Under the pieces are notes generated by a model. That model searched no databases. It worked only from the letters and a program-made list of their open reading frames with translations, and had not been told where the DNA came from. A stretch of DNA of 64,000 nt, from assembly GCA_024364735.1 (NCBI GenBank), contig JAGFNQ010005258.1:347965-411964 (forward strand), read 5' to 3'. Source of the stretch: Boesenbergia rotunda (lineage: Eukaryota; Streptophyta; Magnoliopsida; Zingiberales; Zingiberaceae). Below, piece after piece: positions 1 through 10,717 of the stretch; the first letter of the stretch is position 1, and the number at the start of each line of letters is the position of its first letter. The position numbers were made by a program, and so were the translations under genes.

Positions 1-1030
1 TGCAATCAAGTATGACAGTGAAATACTTTGCATGTTTAATTTTTGCAACAATTGAACTTCTTACATCAACCTCTAACATCTGTATCAATTCATTTTGGAT
101 TTTGGGGCCAAGATAAGTATAATGAATCTATATTTCTTGAACATGTCGAAGTTGCTCATCGATTATTGAATCAAATTCAGTAATCATTTTAATTAGCTGC
201 AAAAAAAATCCATTATTCTCAGCATAAAGTTTCTCATTATCTCCCCGAAGTGTCAAGTTATTTTTTGCAATTCTTTGCACAATTACAATTATTCTCTTCA
301 AAACTTGTTTCCAATATTCTCTCTCTTTGTTAATTGCAACTTGCATATTTTCATCAATTGTCTTTTTTATTCAAGTCTTTTTTTAATTCAATCCAACTAG
401 TCATGCAATCAATATGATCTTTACTAGTTTCATGAAGATTCAAACATTGACTAATATTCTTCCAATCTTTGTATCTTTCATCAGCCAGATGACTATGTCA
501 CCTTGGGGTTCTTTGAGCCTTGAAAACTTACAACAGAAATAGATGACCTTGTCTATAAAAATATAATACACTAGCCATCACTTTTTTCACCATTTGGTAA
601 TTGTCTCATATAATGTGATGGATTAAAGTGTCTTCCAGTGTTATCAAGAGGAAACAAAATATCATCATCTTTTCTAGGTCCTCTTTCAACTAGAAAGTCT
701 CTAATATTTTGAATGTTGTCCCAATTTCCTGGGTCATCAACATTTAAAGGAAACAAGACCTCTTGATTTATATCTTCATCACTGTCATTCTCAGACATAT
801 TGATTACACCTTTATCATTTTCAGATTGTTTTGGGTATTCATGATGAAGCTCATTAAATTCACTATGTTCCTGATCATTCAACTTATTATCAGTGTCATC
901 CTGATTCACTTGTTCTACATCTGTTTGCTCTGCTCTTTGATTGTTAGTGAAATACTTATTAAGACTTCCTGCTTGGCTTTGAATTAATGATTCTTCCTTT
1001 TGTTTTTTCTTCCTTTTTTCCGCTCCAGAC
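1..1030 (-). pseudogene. hAT ZMYM1-like (TTF zinc-finger type) transposase, main fragment
   Basis: Not intact. Reading leftward, the segment 1030-571 encodes the basic SGAEKRKKKQ start region, an acidic linker, and the family hallmark with DDPGNW, a DFLVERGP-type motif and GRHFNPSHY. In plant ZMYM1-like proteins this precedes the TTF zinc finger. At 571 the frame is lost; homologous reading continues in other frames through 540-346 (a DERYKDW and LHETSKDH stretch) and then 346-128 (KEREYWKQVL, RIAKNNL, ENNGFF), which matches the middle of the same family. At least two frameshifts or small deletions are therefore present. The in-frame ATG near 1053 is an accident of the LINE junction; the genuine start codon lies at 4308-4310 on the far side of the LINE. 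These genes derive from transposases and are usually nuclear proteins. Confidence 0.75.
1016..1030. repeat. Target-site duplication of the RTE LINE, left copy
   Basis: ttttccgctccagac; the identical copy is at 4273-4287. Confidence 0.93.
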
Positions 1031-1169
1031 GACCTAGTCATGGCCGGTCCCAAGCCCGGATAAAGGAGGAGGGTTGCGTTAGGTTGCCGGCCAGCGTAAA
1101 AAAACTATGACAAATACTCAATGAATGGATCTATTAAACTATTAGGCAAATGCTAAGATGTTCCTCAAA

Positions 1170-1340
1170 AAGAACGCGTTGCAGGGTCCGACTGTAATAT
1201 CTCGGCAAGAACCGCTACATCTCCAGAACTCAGGTGCAGTGCTAAATATGCAAGGGTTCGCGTTGTAGGGTCCGACTATAACGTCTCGGCAAGGAACGCT
1301 ACATTTCTATGAGAACTTGAATGTAGTGTTAAATAGGCAA
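1170..1340 (+). repeat. Two-copy tandem repeat in the RTE 5' region
   Basis: Two copies of a roughly 85-bp unit beginning cgcgttgcagggtccgact (about 1173) and cgcgttgtagggtccgact (about 1259). Each continues with a tctcggcaag stretch and a gctacat stretch. It is part of the untranslated 5' region of the LINE. Confidence 0.7.
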
Positions 1341-1399
1341 GAATTTTCACACCATAGGTGGGATAAGAATAAGCATTATAAGAAAACTAATAGTCTGAG

Positions 1400-1966
1400 A
1401 TTTGAAACATGGAATATAAGAACTCTCACTGGTAAACAATGGAAGTAGTAGATACGATGATTAGGAGAAAAATTAGTATTTTGTGTGCGACAAAATGGGT
1501 TGGCGAGAAGACAAAAATGATAGAGAATTTGTATTTTAAATTATGGTACACAGGAAAGAGTAAAATAATAAATAGAGTGAGTATTTTTTGTAGATAGTTC
1601 TTTAAAAGATGAAGTTGTTGGAGTACTTAGAAAGGGACATAAAATTATAGCTCTCAAGATAGTAGTAGCAAAAGAAGTTGTGAACGTAATAAGCATATAT
1701 GCACCTCAAGTAGGATTAGATGAAGAAACCAAATCAAGATTTTGGGACGATTTAGATAAGGTATTACAAAATATTACGCCAAATGAAATGATTTTAATAT
1801 GAGCCAATCTAAATGGACATGACGAAGTGAAAAATAAGAAATATGAGAGGGCATATGGAGTTATGGGTTTGGAACAAGAAATGAAGAAGGAAAGCTATAT
1901 TAGATTTTGCGATATCATATGACCTTATACTAGCTAATACATTTTTTTAAGAAAAAAGAAGAACAC
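1400..1966 (+). pseudogene. RTE LINE endonuclease (APE-type) domain, decayed
   Basis: Fragments in several frames match the apurinic-endonuclease-like domain that nicks target DNA for LINE integration: a TWNIRTLTGK start (about 1408), an ILCATKWVG region where the conserved QETKW motif has a deletion, then ISIYAPQVG (about 1694) and a NLNGH motif near 1809 preceded by a TGA where family members read GDLNGH. Frameshifts and stops separate the pieces, so the element cannot make an active endonuclease. Confidence 0.75.
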
Positions 1967-4236
1967 TTGATCACATTCAAAAGTGGGAATAATAAATCAC
2001 AAATTGATTATTTTATGGTTAGGAAGAGAGATAGGAAGATTTGTAAAGATTGTAAGGTTATCCCTGGAGAAAGCTTAACTACCCAACATAGATTAGTAGT
2101 GTTAGATATACGCCTTAGTTATAATATCAATAGAGGAAAAATATACACGACTCCTAGAATTAAGTGGTGGAAGTTAAAGGATGGGAAGCAAAACATATTG
2201 AAGGAGAAGGTAGGAATACAAGCATTAGATGAAATATATAGCGACTCTAATACGACATGGGATAAGATGGTATCAAAGTTGAAAATAGTAGCTAAGGATG
2301 TACTCGGTGAGTCAAAGGGGCATGCACCACCAAGGAAGGAATCTTGGTGGTGGAATGAGAAAGTACAAGAGAAAGTGAAAGAAAAACGAATAGCTTATAA
2401 GGAATTATATATTTGTAAGAACGAGGAAAACTTAAAAAAATATACAATAGCCAAGAAAGAGGCTAAGAAAGCAGTGAATGAAGTAAAAAATAAAACTTTT
2501 GAACGATTATATCAAAATTTAGATACAAAAGAAGGGGAAAGAGACATTTATAAAATAGCTAAAGCAAGAGAAAGGAAAACAAGAGACCTTAGTCAAATAA
2601 GATGTATTAAAGATGAATGCGATAGAGTACTAGTAAATGATAGCGAAATAAAAGAGCGGTGGAAGATTTACTTTCATCAACTTTTTAATGAAAGTTTAGG
2701 GGACCAACTTGACTTAGGCAATTTAAGTATTTCAAATGAGTATAGAAATTTTAATTTTCATCGGAGAATTCAAACTTCAGAAGTAGAACAAGCTTTGAAA
2801 GGGATGCAAAATGGAAAGGCCGTGGGACCGGATGATATCCCAATAGAGGTATGGAAATGTTTAGGGAAAAAAGGTATTGAATGGCTTACAAAATTATTTA
2901 ATTTAATATTGAAAAAAAAAAAATGCCTAATCAATGGAGGGTAAGTAGTCTAGTTCCCTTATATAAGAACAAAGGAGACATACAAAATTGTGCAAACTAT
3001 AGGGGTATTAAATTAATGAGTCATACCATGAAACTTTGGGAAAGAGTAATAGAAAAAAGATTGAGGAAGGAGACCACGGTAACCGAAAATCAATTTGGGT
3101 TCATGCCTGGAAGGTCGACAATAGAAGCTATACATCTTCTTAGGCAATTAATTGAAAAATATCGGGAGCAAAAGAAAGATCTACACATGGTATTTATTGA
3201 TTTAGAAAAAGCTTATGATAGGGTACCAAGAGAAATTATATGGAGAATTCTAGAAAAGAGAGGCGTTAGCGTAACATATATTGACCTAATTAAAGATATG
3301 TATGAAGATGTAACGACTAGAGTGAAGACTTCAGGTGGATTGACTGAAGCATTTCCAATAAGGATAGGGTTACATCAAGGATCAGCTTTAAGTCCCTATC
3401 TTTTTACACTAATCATGGATGAACTCACTAGGCACATTCAAGATACAGTGCCATGGTGCATGTTGTTTGCAGATGATATTGTTTTGATAGATGAGACACG
3501 TGAAGGAGTAAATGCTAAACTAGAATCTTGGCGGGAAACTCTAGAAATGAAAGGTTTTAGGCTTAGTAGAGTAAAGACTGAATATATGGAATTTAAGTTT
3601 AGCAATGCTAGACGTAGTGAAACAATTGTTAAGATAGGAGATGATGAGTTGTCTAAAATCGAGAACTTTAAGTATTTAGGATCGTTCTTGCAAAGTGATG
3701 GAGGAATTGAGAGAGATGTCTTACATAGAATACAAGCAGGATGGTTGAAATGGAGATTAGCATCGGGTGTCTTATGTGATCGTAAAGTACCTCTAAAACT
3801 TAAAGGGAAGTTCTACAAAACGGCAGTTAGACCTGCTATGTTATATGGTGCTGAATGTTGGGCTATGACTCGAGCACATGAGCAAAAGATGAAAGTTGCA
3901 GAGATGAGGATGTTAAGGTGGATGTGTGGACATACGAGGATGGATAGAATAAGGAATGAGAGTATTAGAGAGAAAGTTGGAGTTGCATCTATTGAAGAAA
4001 AACTTCGGGAGACACGTTTGAGATGGTACAGACATGTACTTAGAAGACCAATAAATGCCCCTGTTAGACGATGTGAAACTATGATAAATACGCACATTAA
4101 AAGAGGGAGAGGAAGACCAAAAAAGACTTGGTTGGCAACAATAAAACAAGATAAATTTTATTTAAATCTAGATGATGATATAGTAGGGGATAGAACTCAA
4201 TGGCGTAAAAGGATCCATATAGCCGACCCCACCTAG
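1967..4236 (+). pseudogene. RTE LINE reverse transcriptase, one frameshift
   Basis: Two long overlapping frames, 1967-2944 (325 codons) and 2923-4236 (437 codons), are halves of one protein. They are separated by a frameshift in the 12-A run at about 2912-2923. The first half carries the end of the endonuclease (KSQIDYFMVR), the linker, and the start of the RT domain with the NGKAVGPDDIP motif. The second has the RT palm motifs: FIDLEKAYDRVPRE near residue 90 of this part, GLHQGSALSPYLF, and FADDIVL with the catalytic Asp pair (nt about 3469-3489). It then has an RTE-type C-terminal region and stops inside the 3' signature. Length and order fit plant RTE elements. The homopolymer frameshift may be recent. 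Confidence 0.88.
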
Positions 4237-4249
4237 TGGGATAAGGCTT

Positions 4250-4272
4250 TGTTGTTGTTGTTGTTGTTGTTG
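4250..4272 (+). repeat. (TTG)n tail of the RTE LINE
   Basis: About seven TTG units end the LINE. RTE elements end in short tandem repeats rather than poly-A. Confidence 0.9.
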
Positions 4273-4287
4273 TTTTCCGCTCCAGAC
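4273..4287. repeat. Target-site duplication of the RTE LINE, right copy
   Basis: ttttccgctccagac immediately after the (TTG)n tail. It belongs to the hAT transposase coding sequence on the minus strand. Confidence 0.93.
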
Positions 4288-4310
4288 AATTGTTTTCTTA
4301 TAGGAGGCAT
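4273..4310 (-). pseudogene. hAT ZMYM1-like transposase, true start fragment
   Basis: Minus-strand ATG at 4308-4310 opens MPPIRKQLSGAEK, after which the RTE LINE interrupts the frame. The SGAEK part is repeated across the LINE because it lies in the 15-bp target-site duplication, and reading continues at 1030. This is the expected N-terminus of the family. A possible TGCAG splice acceptor lies just upstream of the ATG on the minus strand near 4330, so the leader may contain an intron. Confidence 0.7.
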
Positions 4311-5679
4311 GTTTGCTAAAAGCCTAAAAGTTAATCTGCACCGACAATTCATAGATTAAAATAGTTCCAACATTTAAATGTATGAAAAATTTATCAAATC
4401 ATAATACATGTAAATACCATCATGCTAAATCCTAATCATATTTTTATCTAATCTTAATTCTCAAACACTATGGCGGGTTAATCATCTTCTTGGAGCACCC
4501 CCATTCAACCAATAAAGAAGAGGAAACAAGAAAAGAGAAGTGATAGTAGATTCAAAGAAGTGAAGCATCATCCAAAGGAAACGAACTACAGAGAAATTTA
4601 ACTTTTACATAATCTCACCACTAATTTATCTTTTGTAAAATTTAACTTCTATGATTATCACTGATACTTAAATCAACTACAAAGAAATCAAATAGAATTT
4701 AGAAAAGACTTACTAGTTCGAATTTGTTCCTTCTCCAATATCACGTCATTAACCCATGTTCAACCCAATTATTTTGGCATTTGTTATATAAATCTTCTAT
4801 AGTTCTGTTGATGTTTGTACAAACCTATATCACATTATCACTAATGATACTTAGATTAATTGCTCAAGCTTTTGATATTGGAAAAACTTAAGCTGGTGTG
4901 CCATTTGAGTATTTAACTAATTTTGCATCATTAGGTGATTTGAAGACATTATTCCTATGATCCTATCTTCCTGAGGCATGCGAGAAGTTGAAAAATTAAC
5001 TAAAGGAAGAGAAGTTCTCAAGCAATGCATCAGAGTATTCATTGAGTCCTTGAATTTACCTGAGGAAACAAAAGCCGTGAGCAGAAGAAGGCCAGTCGGC
5101 AGCCAGCAGGCGTCGATGAGACTTGAGAGCAAGACTACAAGAGTAATAAGACTGAAGAGAACTTTGAAAGTGAATAGGCGTGACGCGCGAGGTGCCAACT
5201 GCCACGATACAGAGGTAGAATTAATAGCAAAACGTTGAAGGAGGCTTGCAAGCCTTCTAGCGCCGCAGAGAGGACAATTAGAGTCTAGAGAAAGGAACCG
5301 CCGTCGCTCGTCGAGTCGTCGTAGCCTCTGATCTGCAGAGAAGAGAAACAAGCACTAGGGTTAAAAAAAATTAAAAGCGTGGACGGTGGATCTTATCGCT
5401 TTACTTTACTTTGTTTCCTTTTGTTTTTTTCTGATTTTTTTTTCATGGAATGGCGTGTGAGGCAAGAAAAAAAGGTTGGGACACCGGACACGTAGTATGT
5501 TGTTAAGTAGATTTTGACAGCAGCACCAATTTAGAATTATCCTATAAAATAGGAGAAATTTTTTTAAAAATTGTATATGTATTAATTTACAAGTGACACA
5601 TAGTATATTTTTTAGAAAAATAATTTGGTGCCCCTCAAATCTGTGGGCCCGAGGCACTTGCCTCAATAATCCTATTAAA
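4311..5679 (-). other. hAT 5' leader and promoter region, no clear gene
   Basis: No convincing coding homology. The stretch around 5351-4920 is open on the minus strand (about 144 codons), but the predicted protein resembles nothing I recognise. It sits where a spliced 5'UTR exon of the transposase gene would be. The AT-rich remainder (4311-4900) looks like leader or intron. The region between 5400 and 5680 leads into the subterminal sequence of the element. Confidence 0.4.
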
Positions 5680-5691
5680 GGTCCGGGCCTG
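5680..5691 (-). repeat. hAT terminal inverted repeat (one end)
   Basis: The plus strand reads ggtccgggcctg up to the junction with LTR sequence at 5692. The partner TIR is left of the window and cannot be checked. Confidence 0.6.
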
Positions 5692-6364
5692 ACTCAATCG
5701 ATTCAGAAACCCTGTAATCGATCGGTGAATCGATTACAAGCTGTTCTGTGCGCAACAGAACGCTCGGTAATCGATCGGCTAATCGATTCAGTATGCTAAT
5801 CGATCAGTCAATCGATTCAAGTTCAAATGGCGTAATCCCAGCCGTTCATCCAACATCCGTACTGCTCAACGGCTACTTGGTAATCGATTGGGGCTTCTCA
5901 CCAATCGATTCAGGAAGCAAAAGAAGACCGTTATAAGCGGAAACTCAAGCTCAAACGTGTTTACTGTTCCATTGCGATTTGAGCTAGGGTTTTGGTGCTT
6001 CAAGCTCTTTGTTCAAGCTCAAGTTTCCAACACCTTCATCAAGCAATCAAAGGAAGGAGAAAGCCTATTGTGTAATACTCTTTCTCTTCTTCTTCCTTGT
6101 GTTGTTTCTTTTGTGAAAGTCTTCAAGGGTGTTGTAAAAGGGTTTCTCCACCCTCGGGGTTGTTCCGAGAAGGAGGTTTGATAGTGAAATCTGCGATCGC
6201 TGGTGTGGACCCTTGGATTAGTCACCTCAAGGAGGTGGAGACCAAGTAAATACAAGTGTTAGCATTGGATTTGGTGGTGGGTAGACTTTGACTTCTGCTT
6301 GGTGGAAAAAGAATCAACTAAAGCGAGCTATTCACCCCCCCTCTAGCTCTACCGATCCTCAACA
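5692..6364 (+). repeat. 5' LTR of copia A, 3' part only
   Basis: Aligns with 41257-41930 of the 3' LTR. By eye I count about four substitutions and two small indels. It ends ...ccgatcctcaaca just before the PBS. The first 562 bp of this LTR should lie left of the window beyond the hAT element. Confidence 0.9.
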
Positions 6365-6366
6365 AG

Positions 6367-6378
6367 TGGTATCAGAGC
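6367..6378 (+). other. Primer binding site (initiator tRNA-Met), copia A
   Basis: tggtatcagagc, complementary to the 3' end of plant initiator tRNA-Met, two bases after the LTR end. Confidence 0.9.
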
Positions 6379-6431
6379 GGGGTCGCTTCGAAGGACTCAC
6401 ACCCAAAGAAGCAAGTGTTTGAGCTGCAAGG

Positions 6432-8078
6432 ATGTCTTTGAAAGAGGGTCATAGCACTACACGACCACCCTACTATGAAGGGAACAACTTCGCATATTGG
6501 AAGAGTCGCATGGAAAATTATCTCATGACGGAAATCGACAATTGGTTTTCTGTTACGGAGGGTTTTGTTGCGCCGACACAAGATGGAAAAATTCTGGAAT
6601 CATCCAAGTGGACAACTGAGCAAAAGATGAAAGCGCAAGCAAATGCTAAAGCCACGGTAACTCTTCAATATGGATTGAGCTCGGAACAACTAAACAAAGT
6701 CGGTCCATTTAAGAGTGCTAAAGAGTTGTGGGATAAGCTAATTGAGCTAAATGAAGGCACAAAAGATTCAAGAATTGCCAAAAGGGACCTTCTTATAAAT
6801 CAATTGCAAAATTTTGTAATGAAGGAAGGAGAAACCGTAAGTCAGTTACATGGAAGGTTTAAGGAGCTTCTCAATGGTCTTCACTCGGATGGAGAAAGTG
6901 TGGAAAACCGGGACCTCATCAGGTATGCACTAAAATCCTTCCCAAGAAATACCTTATGGTCATCAATGGTTGATGCTTATAAGGTTTCAAGGGATTTATC
7001 AATTGTCAAGCTAGATGAACTATTTTGTGAACTAGAATTGCATGAACAAGCTAATATAAGTCATAAGGAGAAAGGTATAGCTTTGGTTGCGGGTGAAAGA
7101 AGCAAGAAGAAAAATAAAGAGAAGAAGAAGGAGAAGAAGGAAGAATCCTCCTCATCCGAGTCCGAGCAAGATAGTGATAGTGATAGCGATGAGGAGCTAT
7201 CATCAAGTGAAATAACAAATTTTGTCCGAAAGATGATGAGGCGATCTAGAAAGTTCAACAAGAAGGATGTCAAGAAGATGTTCCTTGATGACAAGAAAAA
7301 GGGTAAGTCTCAAGCTAAATCAAAAGCAAAGACTGATACAATTTGTTTTGAGTGCAGTAAAAAGGGTCATATCAAAGCCGATTGTCCCGAGCTAAAAAGA
7401 AAGGATGACAAGACAAAGAAAAAGAAGGCTTTGAAAGCTACATGGGATAATACTTCATCTAGTTCATCAAATGAAGAAATTGGGAGAAAGACTTCAAGAC
7501 ATGTGACTCTCATGACTTTGAATGATGCTGAAAGTAGTGAAGATGAGGAAAATCATGAAGATGAAGTTGAGTCTTCAAGCGAGTCATCATCTAGTGAGGA
7601 TGAGGTAACTTCTCCTAAATTAGATAAACTCTATGCTACTATTGCATGTTTGATAAATGTTTTATCTAAATCAAAAGTCAAAGTCAAAGAACTACAAACT
7701 AAGATGAAATTACTTGAAAATGATACTATGCCATGTGAAGCATGTACACATCATGAAGTTGCAAATTCTAGAGGTGATGATCTTAAAAAGGAAAATGCAT
7801 CATTGAAATTGCAAGTAGAGGGTCTTAGAAATGCTTTGGAAAAATTTACTTCTAGCTCAAAATATTTGGACATGATAATAGGAAGTCAACGGGCAGTGTA
7901 TAATAAGGCAGGATTAGGATATAAACCAAAGGATAAGGAAGTTAACTTTATGTCTCTTGTTAGTAGAAATCATGTTTCAAAGGTGAAAACTGTTCAAGCT
8001 TGGGTACCCAAGCAATTTGTTGTAGATGCTATTGGACCCAACATTTGGGTACCAAAACATTTAGTTCATCGCATTTGA
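6432..8078 (+). CDS. gag: Copia A gag polyprotein (capsid and nucleocapsid)
   Basis: An uninterrupted 548-codon frame starting shortly after the PBS. The N-terminal half (about residues 10-230) is a UBN2/DUF4219-type copia capsid: PPYYEGNNFAYWKSRM, then an AKELWDKLIELNEGT block and an LFCELELHEQ block. This is followed by a Lys/Ser/Glu-rich low-complexity region and one zinc knuckle CFECSKKGHIKADC (CX2CX4HX4C, about residue 304) that binds RNA. A long acidic and coiled-coil C-terminal extension (residues 350-548) is typical of Sireviruses. It ends in a YKPKDKE and WVPKQF stretch before the stop. Pol follows in the +1 frame. The ATG is chosen because it is the first in frame and gives the MSLKEGHST start shared in style with the gag of element B. 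Confidence 0.9.
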   Translation: MSLKEGHSTTRPPYYEGNNFAYWKSRMENYLMTEIDNWFSVTEGFVAPTQDGKILESSKWTTEQKMKAQANAKATVTLQYGLSSEQLNKVGPFKSAKELWDKLIELNEGTKDSRIAKRDLLINQLQNFVMKEGETVSQLHGRFKELLNGLHSDGESVENRDLIRYALKSFPRNTLWSSMVDAYKVSRDLSIVKLDELFCELELHEQANISHKEKGIALVAGERSKKKNKEKKKEKKEESSSSESEQDSDSDSDEELSSSEITNFVRKMMRRSRKFNKKDVKKMFLDDKKKGKSQAKSKAKTDTICFECSKKGHIKADCPELKRKDDKTKKKKALKATWDNTSSSSSNEEIGRKTSRHVTLMTLNDAESSEDEENHEDEVESSSESSSSEDEVTSPKLDKLYATIACLINVLSKSKVKVKELQTKMKLLENDTMPCEACTHHEVANSRGDDLKKENASLKLQVEGLRNALEKFTSSSKYLDMIIGSQRAVYNKAGLGYKPKDKEVNFMSLVSRNHVSKVKTVQAWVPKQFVVDAIGPNIWVPKHLVHRI

Positions 8079-8079
8079 A

Positions 8080-9377
8080 CAGGCATGCGTCGAGGGGGAG
8101 CATCCAACGACATGGTTCATTGATAGTGGATGCTCTAGGCACATGACGGAAGACTCATCAAAATTTTCGTCACTCAAAAACAAAAATAAAGGTACCGTTT
8201 CCTTTGGTAATAGTGGTGAATTGAAAGTTATTGGAATAGGAGATATTAAAATTTCCGAACAATTTATAATTAGGAATGTTTTATTAGTGAAAGGTATGGT
8301 TTTCAATTTATTAAGTGTTAGTCAACTATGTGACTCGGGATATAGAGTTGAGTTTGACTCATCTCGATGTCTAATTAAACATAGTGAACTAAACACTACC
8401 ATGCTTATTGGCCATAGAAAGGAAAACATTTATCAAGTTGAACTATTTGGTACTACTAATGTGTTTGCTAAGTGTTTCATGTCTAAAGAGGAAGAGACTT
8501 GGCTTTGGCATTGGAGACTTGCTCACACCAACATGAGACACATCAAGAGACTATCAAAGAATAAGTTGGTGCAAGGATTGCCAAAATTGAAGTTTCAAAA
8601 GGACAAACTATGTGATGCATGTCAAATGGGTAAGCAAACCAAGGCTACCCACAAAGGTAAAACAAACTTAATTAAGTACGTCTACCGCTTTGGAATTATT
8701 GCATATGGATTTGTTTGATAGTAGCAAGCATGTTTTCTTAAACGATAGTAGATATTGTTTAGTTGTGATAGATGACTTCACTAGATACACTTGGGTGTTT
8801 TTCTTGAAGCATAAGGATCATACCTTAGAAACTTTGATTGCTTTTTGTAAAAGAGTAGAAAATGAGAAAAATTTGAAAATCAATAGATTACGAAGTGATC
8901 ATGGAGGTGAGTTTGAAAATGAAAGATTTGAAAATTTTTGCTTACAAAATGGATATAAGCATGAATTCTCTACCCCTAGGACACTACAACAAAATGAGGT
9001 GGTTGAGAGAAAGAATAGAGTTTTACAAGAAGCCGCTAGGAGTATGTTAAATGAATACTCACTTCATAGTTATCTATGGGCTGAAACAATTAATACGGCA
9101 TGTTATGTGCAAAATAGAACTTTAATACATAGGTTTTTGAACAAAACACCTCATGAATTGTGGTTTGGTAAACCTCCTACAATAAAACATCTTAGGGTGT
9201 TTGGATGTAAAGTATATATTTTAAACACCAAAGATCACTTAGGAAAATTCTCCGCCAAGGCGGATGAAGGTATTCTTGTAGGGTATTCCACTCATAGCAA
9301 AACCTATAGAGTTTATAATAAGAGATCCAAAATAGTTGAAGAGTCTCTAAATGTGGTTTTTGAAGAAAATCCAAGCT
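8080..9377 (+). pseudogene. pol: Copia A pol, 5' half: protease and integrase
   Basis: Reads in +1 relative to gag from about 8080. The aspartic protease active site is DSGCSRHMT (nt about 8119-8145). The GAG-pre-integrase zinc-binding region has WLWHWRLAH and CDACQMGK (about 8504-8630). A frameshift near 8670-8690 separates this from the integrase core. Core catalytic residues are visible: Asp in LLHMDLFD, Asp in RSDHGGEF and Glu in VVERKNR. The integrase C-terminal region with GCKVYILN and VGYS motifs continues until the CACTA element interrupts at 9378. The other half of pol begins at 36043. The ...EENPSS frame end seen before 9394 runs a few codons into the CACTA. Confidence 0.88.
9375..9377. 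repeat. CACTA target-site duplication, left (gct)
   Basis: gct, matched by gct at 36040-36042. Confidence 0.85.
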
Positions 9378-9640
9378 CACTAGTAGAATTTTGATAATAT
9401 ACTTCGCCAATAATTACTTCGGTCATGATTAATGACGAAGTAATATATATTAATAAACTTCGATAATAAAATTGGCGTAGTAAATATAATTTTAGACTTC
9501 ATAGATTATAAAAATGGATTTTACTTTTAATTTTTAATAATAATTACTTCGTAATTTTTATTTAACGAAGTAATAAGGTTTACAATAAAATTTATAATTT
9601 TAGATTGGTGAAGTAATAAAATTGAACCGATAAAACAAAA
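9378..9640. repeat. CACTA left terminus with subterminal repeats
   Basis: TIR at 9378-9392, then repeated acttcg / cgaagtaat motifs in both orientations down to about 9620. These are expected binding sites for a CACTA transposase accessory protein. Confidence 0.85.
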
Positions 9641-9651
9641 TAAAATTTGAA

Positions 9652-9654
<3 letters not shown>

Positions 9655-9689
<35 letters not shown>
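9655..9689. repeat. (AT)n microsatellite
   Basis: About 17 AT units just inside the CACTA subterminal region. Confidence 0.9.
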
Positions 9690-9691
<2 letters not shown>

Positions 9692-9714
9692 GAGAGGAAA
9701 TCTTCTCTATTAAA

Positions 9715-10060
9715 ACCTCACAGCTCCCTTAGCCCTAAACCCATTGCCCGATCCCTTTCTCCTCCCCTCTTCGCCCGACGCCGCCGAGCCGCCCTCCCCT
9801 TCATCGCCAATGCCGCCGATCTCCCCCAGTCGGTCGCCGCCCCTCGTCGTCGGTGCTAAGCCCAAGCCGACGTCGCCCCCTCTCCCGATCTCTCTCTCTC
9901 CCTTGCTCTCCTTTTCGTCGGAGACGAGCAGCGGCTCTCGCGCACGGCGATATCGGCGATCTGGCGAAGGGAGCCGCCGGGCGCATCTTCCTTGCGCAAC
10001 GATCGCCCTAGCCAACCATCTACTCTCGCGTTGGTTCTGATCCAGAGTTTGTGTCCTTGC
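9715..10060 (+). other. GC-rich island in the CACTA, possibly a captured 5' exon/UTR
   Basis: A CpG-rich stretch resembling the 5'UTR and first exon of a monocot gene. It has several short open frames on both strands (61 to 101 codons), none recognisable. It stands out sharply from the AT-rich flanks. It lies upstream of the phosphorylmutase-like fragment and could be the leader captured with it or from another gene. 10060-10717 shows nothing codable. Confidence 0.4.
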
Positions 10061-10717
10061 GGAAACCCCTTATCTTGGCGGAAGTTGGAGATAGAATAAG
10101 GTGAAGTTCATCGGAGATGATCTCCACCTGGGTTCTCTGTCGTGGGCTGGTTTCGCTTGGATCAACACAGGGAAGGAAACATCTTATTGATCTAGAACGT
10201 ATTGTGTACCTTACTCAAATACATTAACATCTTAACTATCGTTTTTCAATTTTTGAATTTGCTGCTCAATTTTAATCTGCCAATTTAAGCTGTTGATTAC
10301 CTTTTCCACAAAAATTCTATTATGTTTCAGATGCCCATTTGTTTAGCTGCCAAAAGGAAATGAATCCTAGTTGCAGGGAACCATAAAGATACTATAAATG
10401 TTTGAATAGCTCGTTCTGGGTGTACAATAAGATATGATTTTGCAAGAGGTTTGTAGGTTTCTTGTTTTGATTGATCTGAAACTTCATAGTGTATATATAG
10501 TCTAATGCCCAAAGGTGACAGTATCTATTACAGAATTTTCAAAGAAGATTAACTTTATATTGTATGTTCTTGATTAATAATGTTCAGTTTAACTTTATAT
10601 ATAAACTTTGATATATTTTACTATTGTATGTTTTTCTTTTGTACATTTATTAAACTTTATCTAATAATTGTTGTAACCTTGTATAGTCATAGAGATAATC
10701 CTTATGATTTTCATAGG

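Larger units (their letters stand above)
1031..4272 (+). mobile_element. RTE-clade LINE, near full length, inserted in the hAT transposase ORF
   Basis: The 5' end has the plant RTE signature ggccggtcccaagcccgg at 1043 and the 3' end reads gaccccacctagtgggataa followed by a (TTG)n tail. It encodes a decayed endonuclease and a reverse transcriptase. It is flanked by a perfect 15-bp TSD ttttccgctccagac (1016-1030 and 4273-4287), which proves target-primed insertion. About 3.24 kb, close to full length for plant RTE elements. Confidence 0.92.
1..5691 (-). mobile_element. hAT transposon with ZMYM1-like transposase, left part outside the window
   Basis: Minus-strand DNA transposon whose coding start and 5' end are inside the window and whose remainder lies beyond position 1. 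The outer end at 5680-5691 reads, on the minus strand, caggcccggacc, followed by a gaggcaagtgcctcgggccc-type subterminal stretch; I recall this as typical of plant hAT elements that encode TTF/ZMYM1-like transposases. The sequence immediately right of 5691 resumes inside the 5' LTR of copia element A at the point equivalent to 41257, so the hAT element inserted into that LTR. The expected 8-bp TSD next to it is actcaatc (5692-5699); its partner is outside the window. An RTE LINE is nested inside. Confidence 0.75.

Noticed and set aside
4917..5351. 144-codon minus-strand frame and overlapping 86-codon plus-strand frame
   Set aside because: No homology; position fits the 5' leader of the hAT transposase gene.
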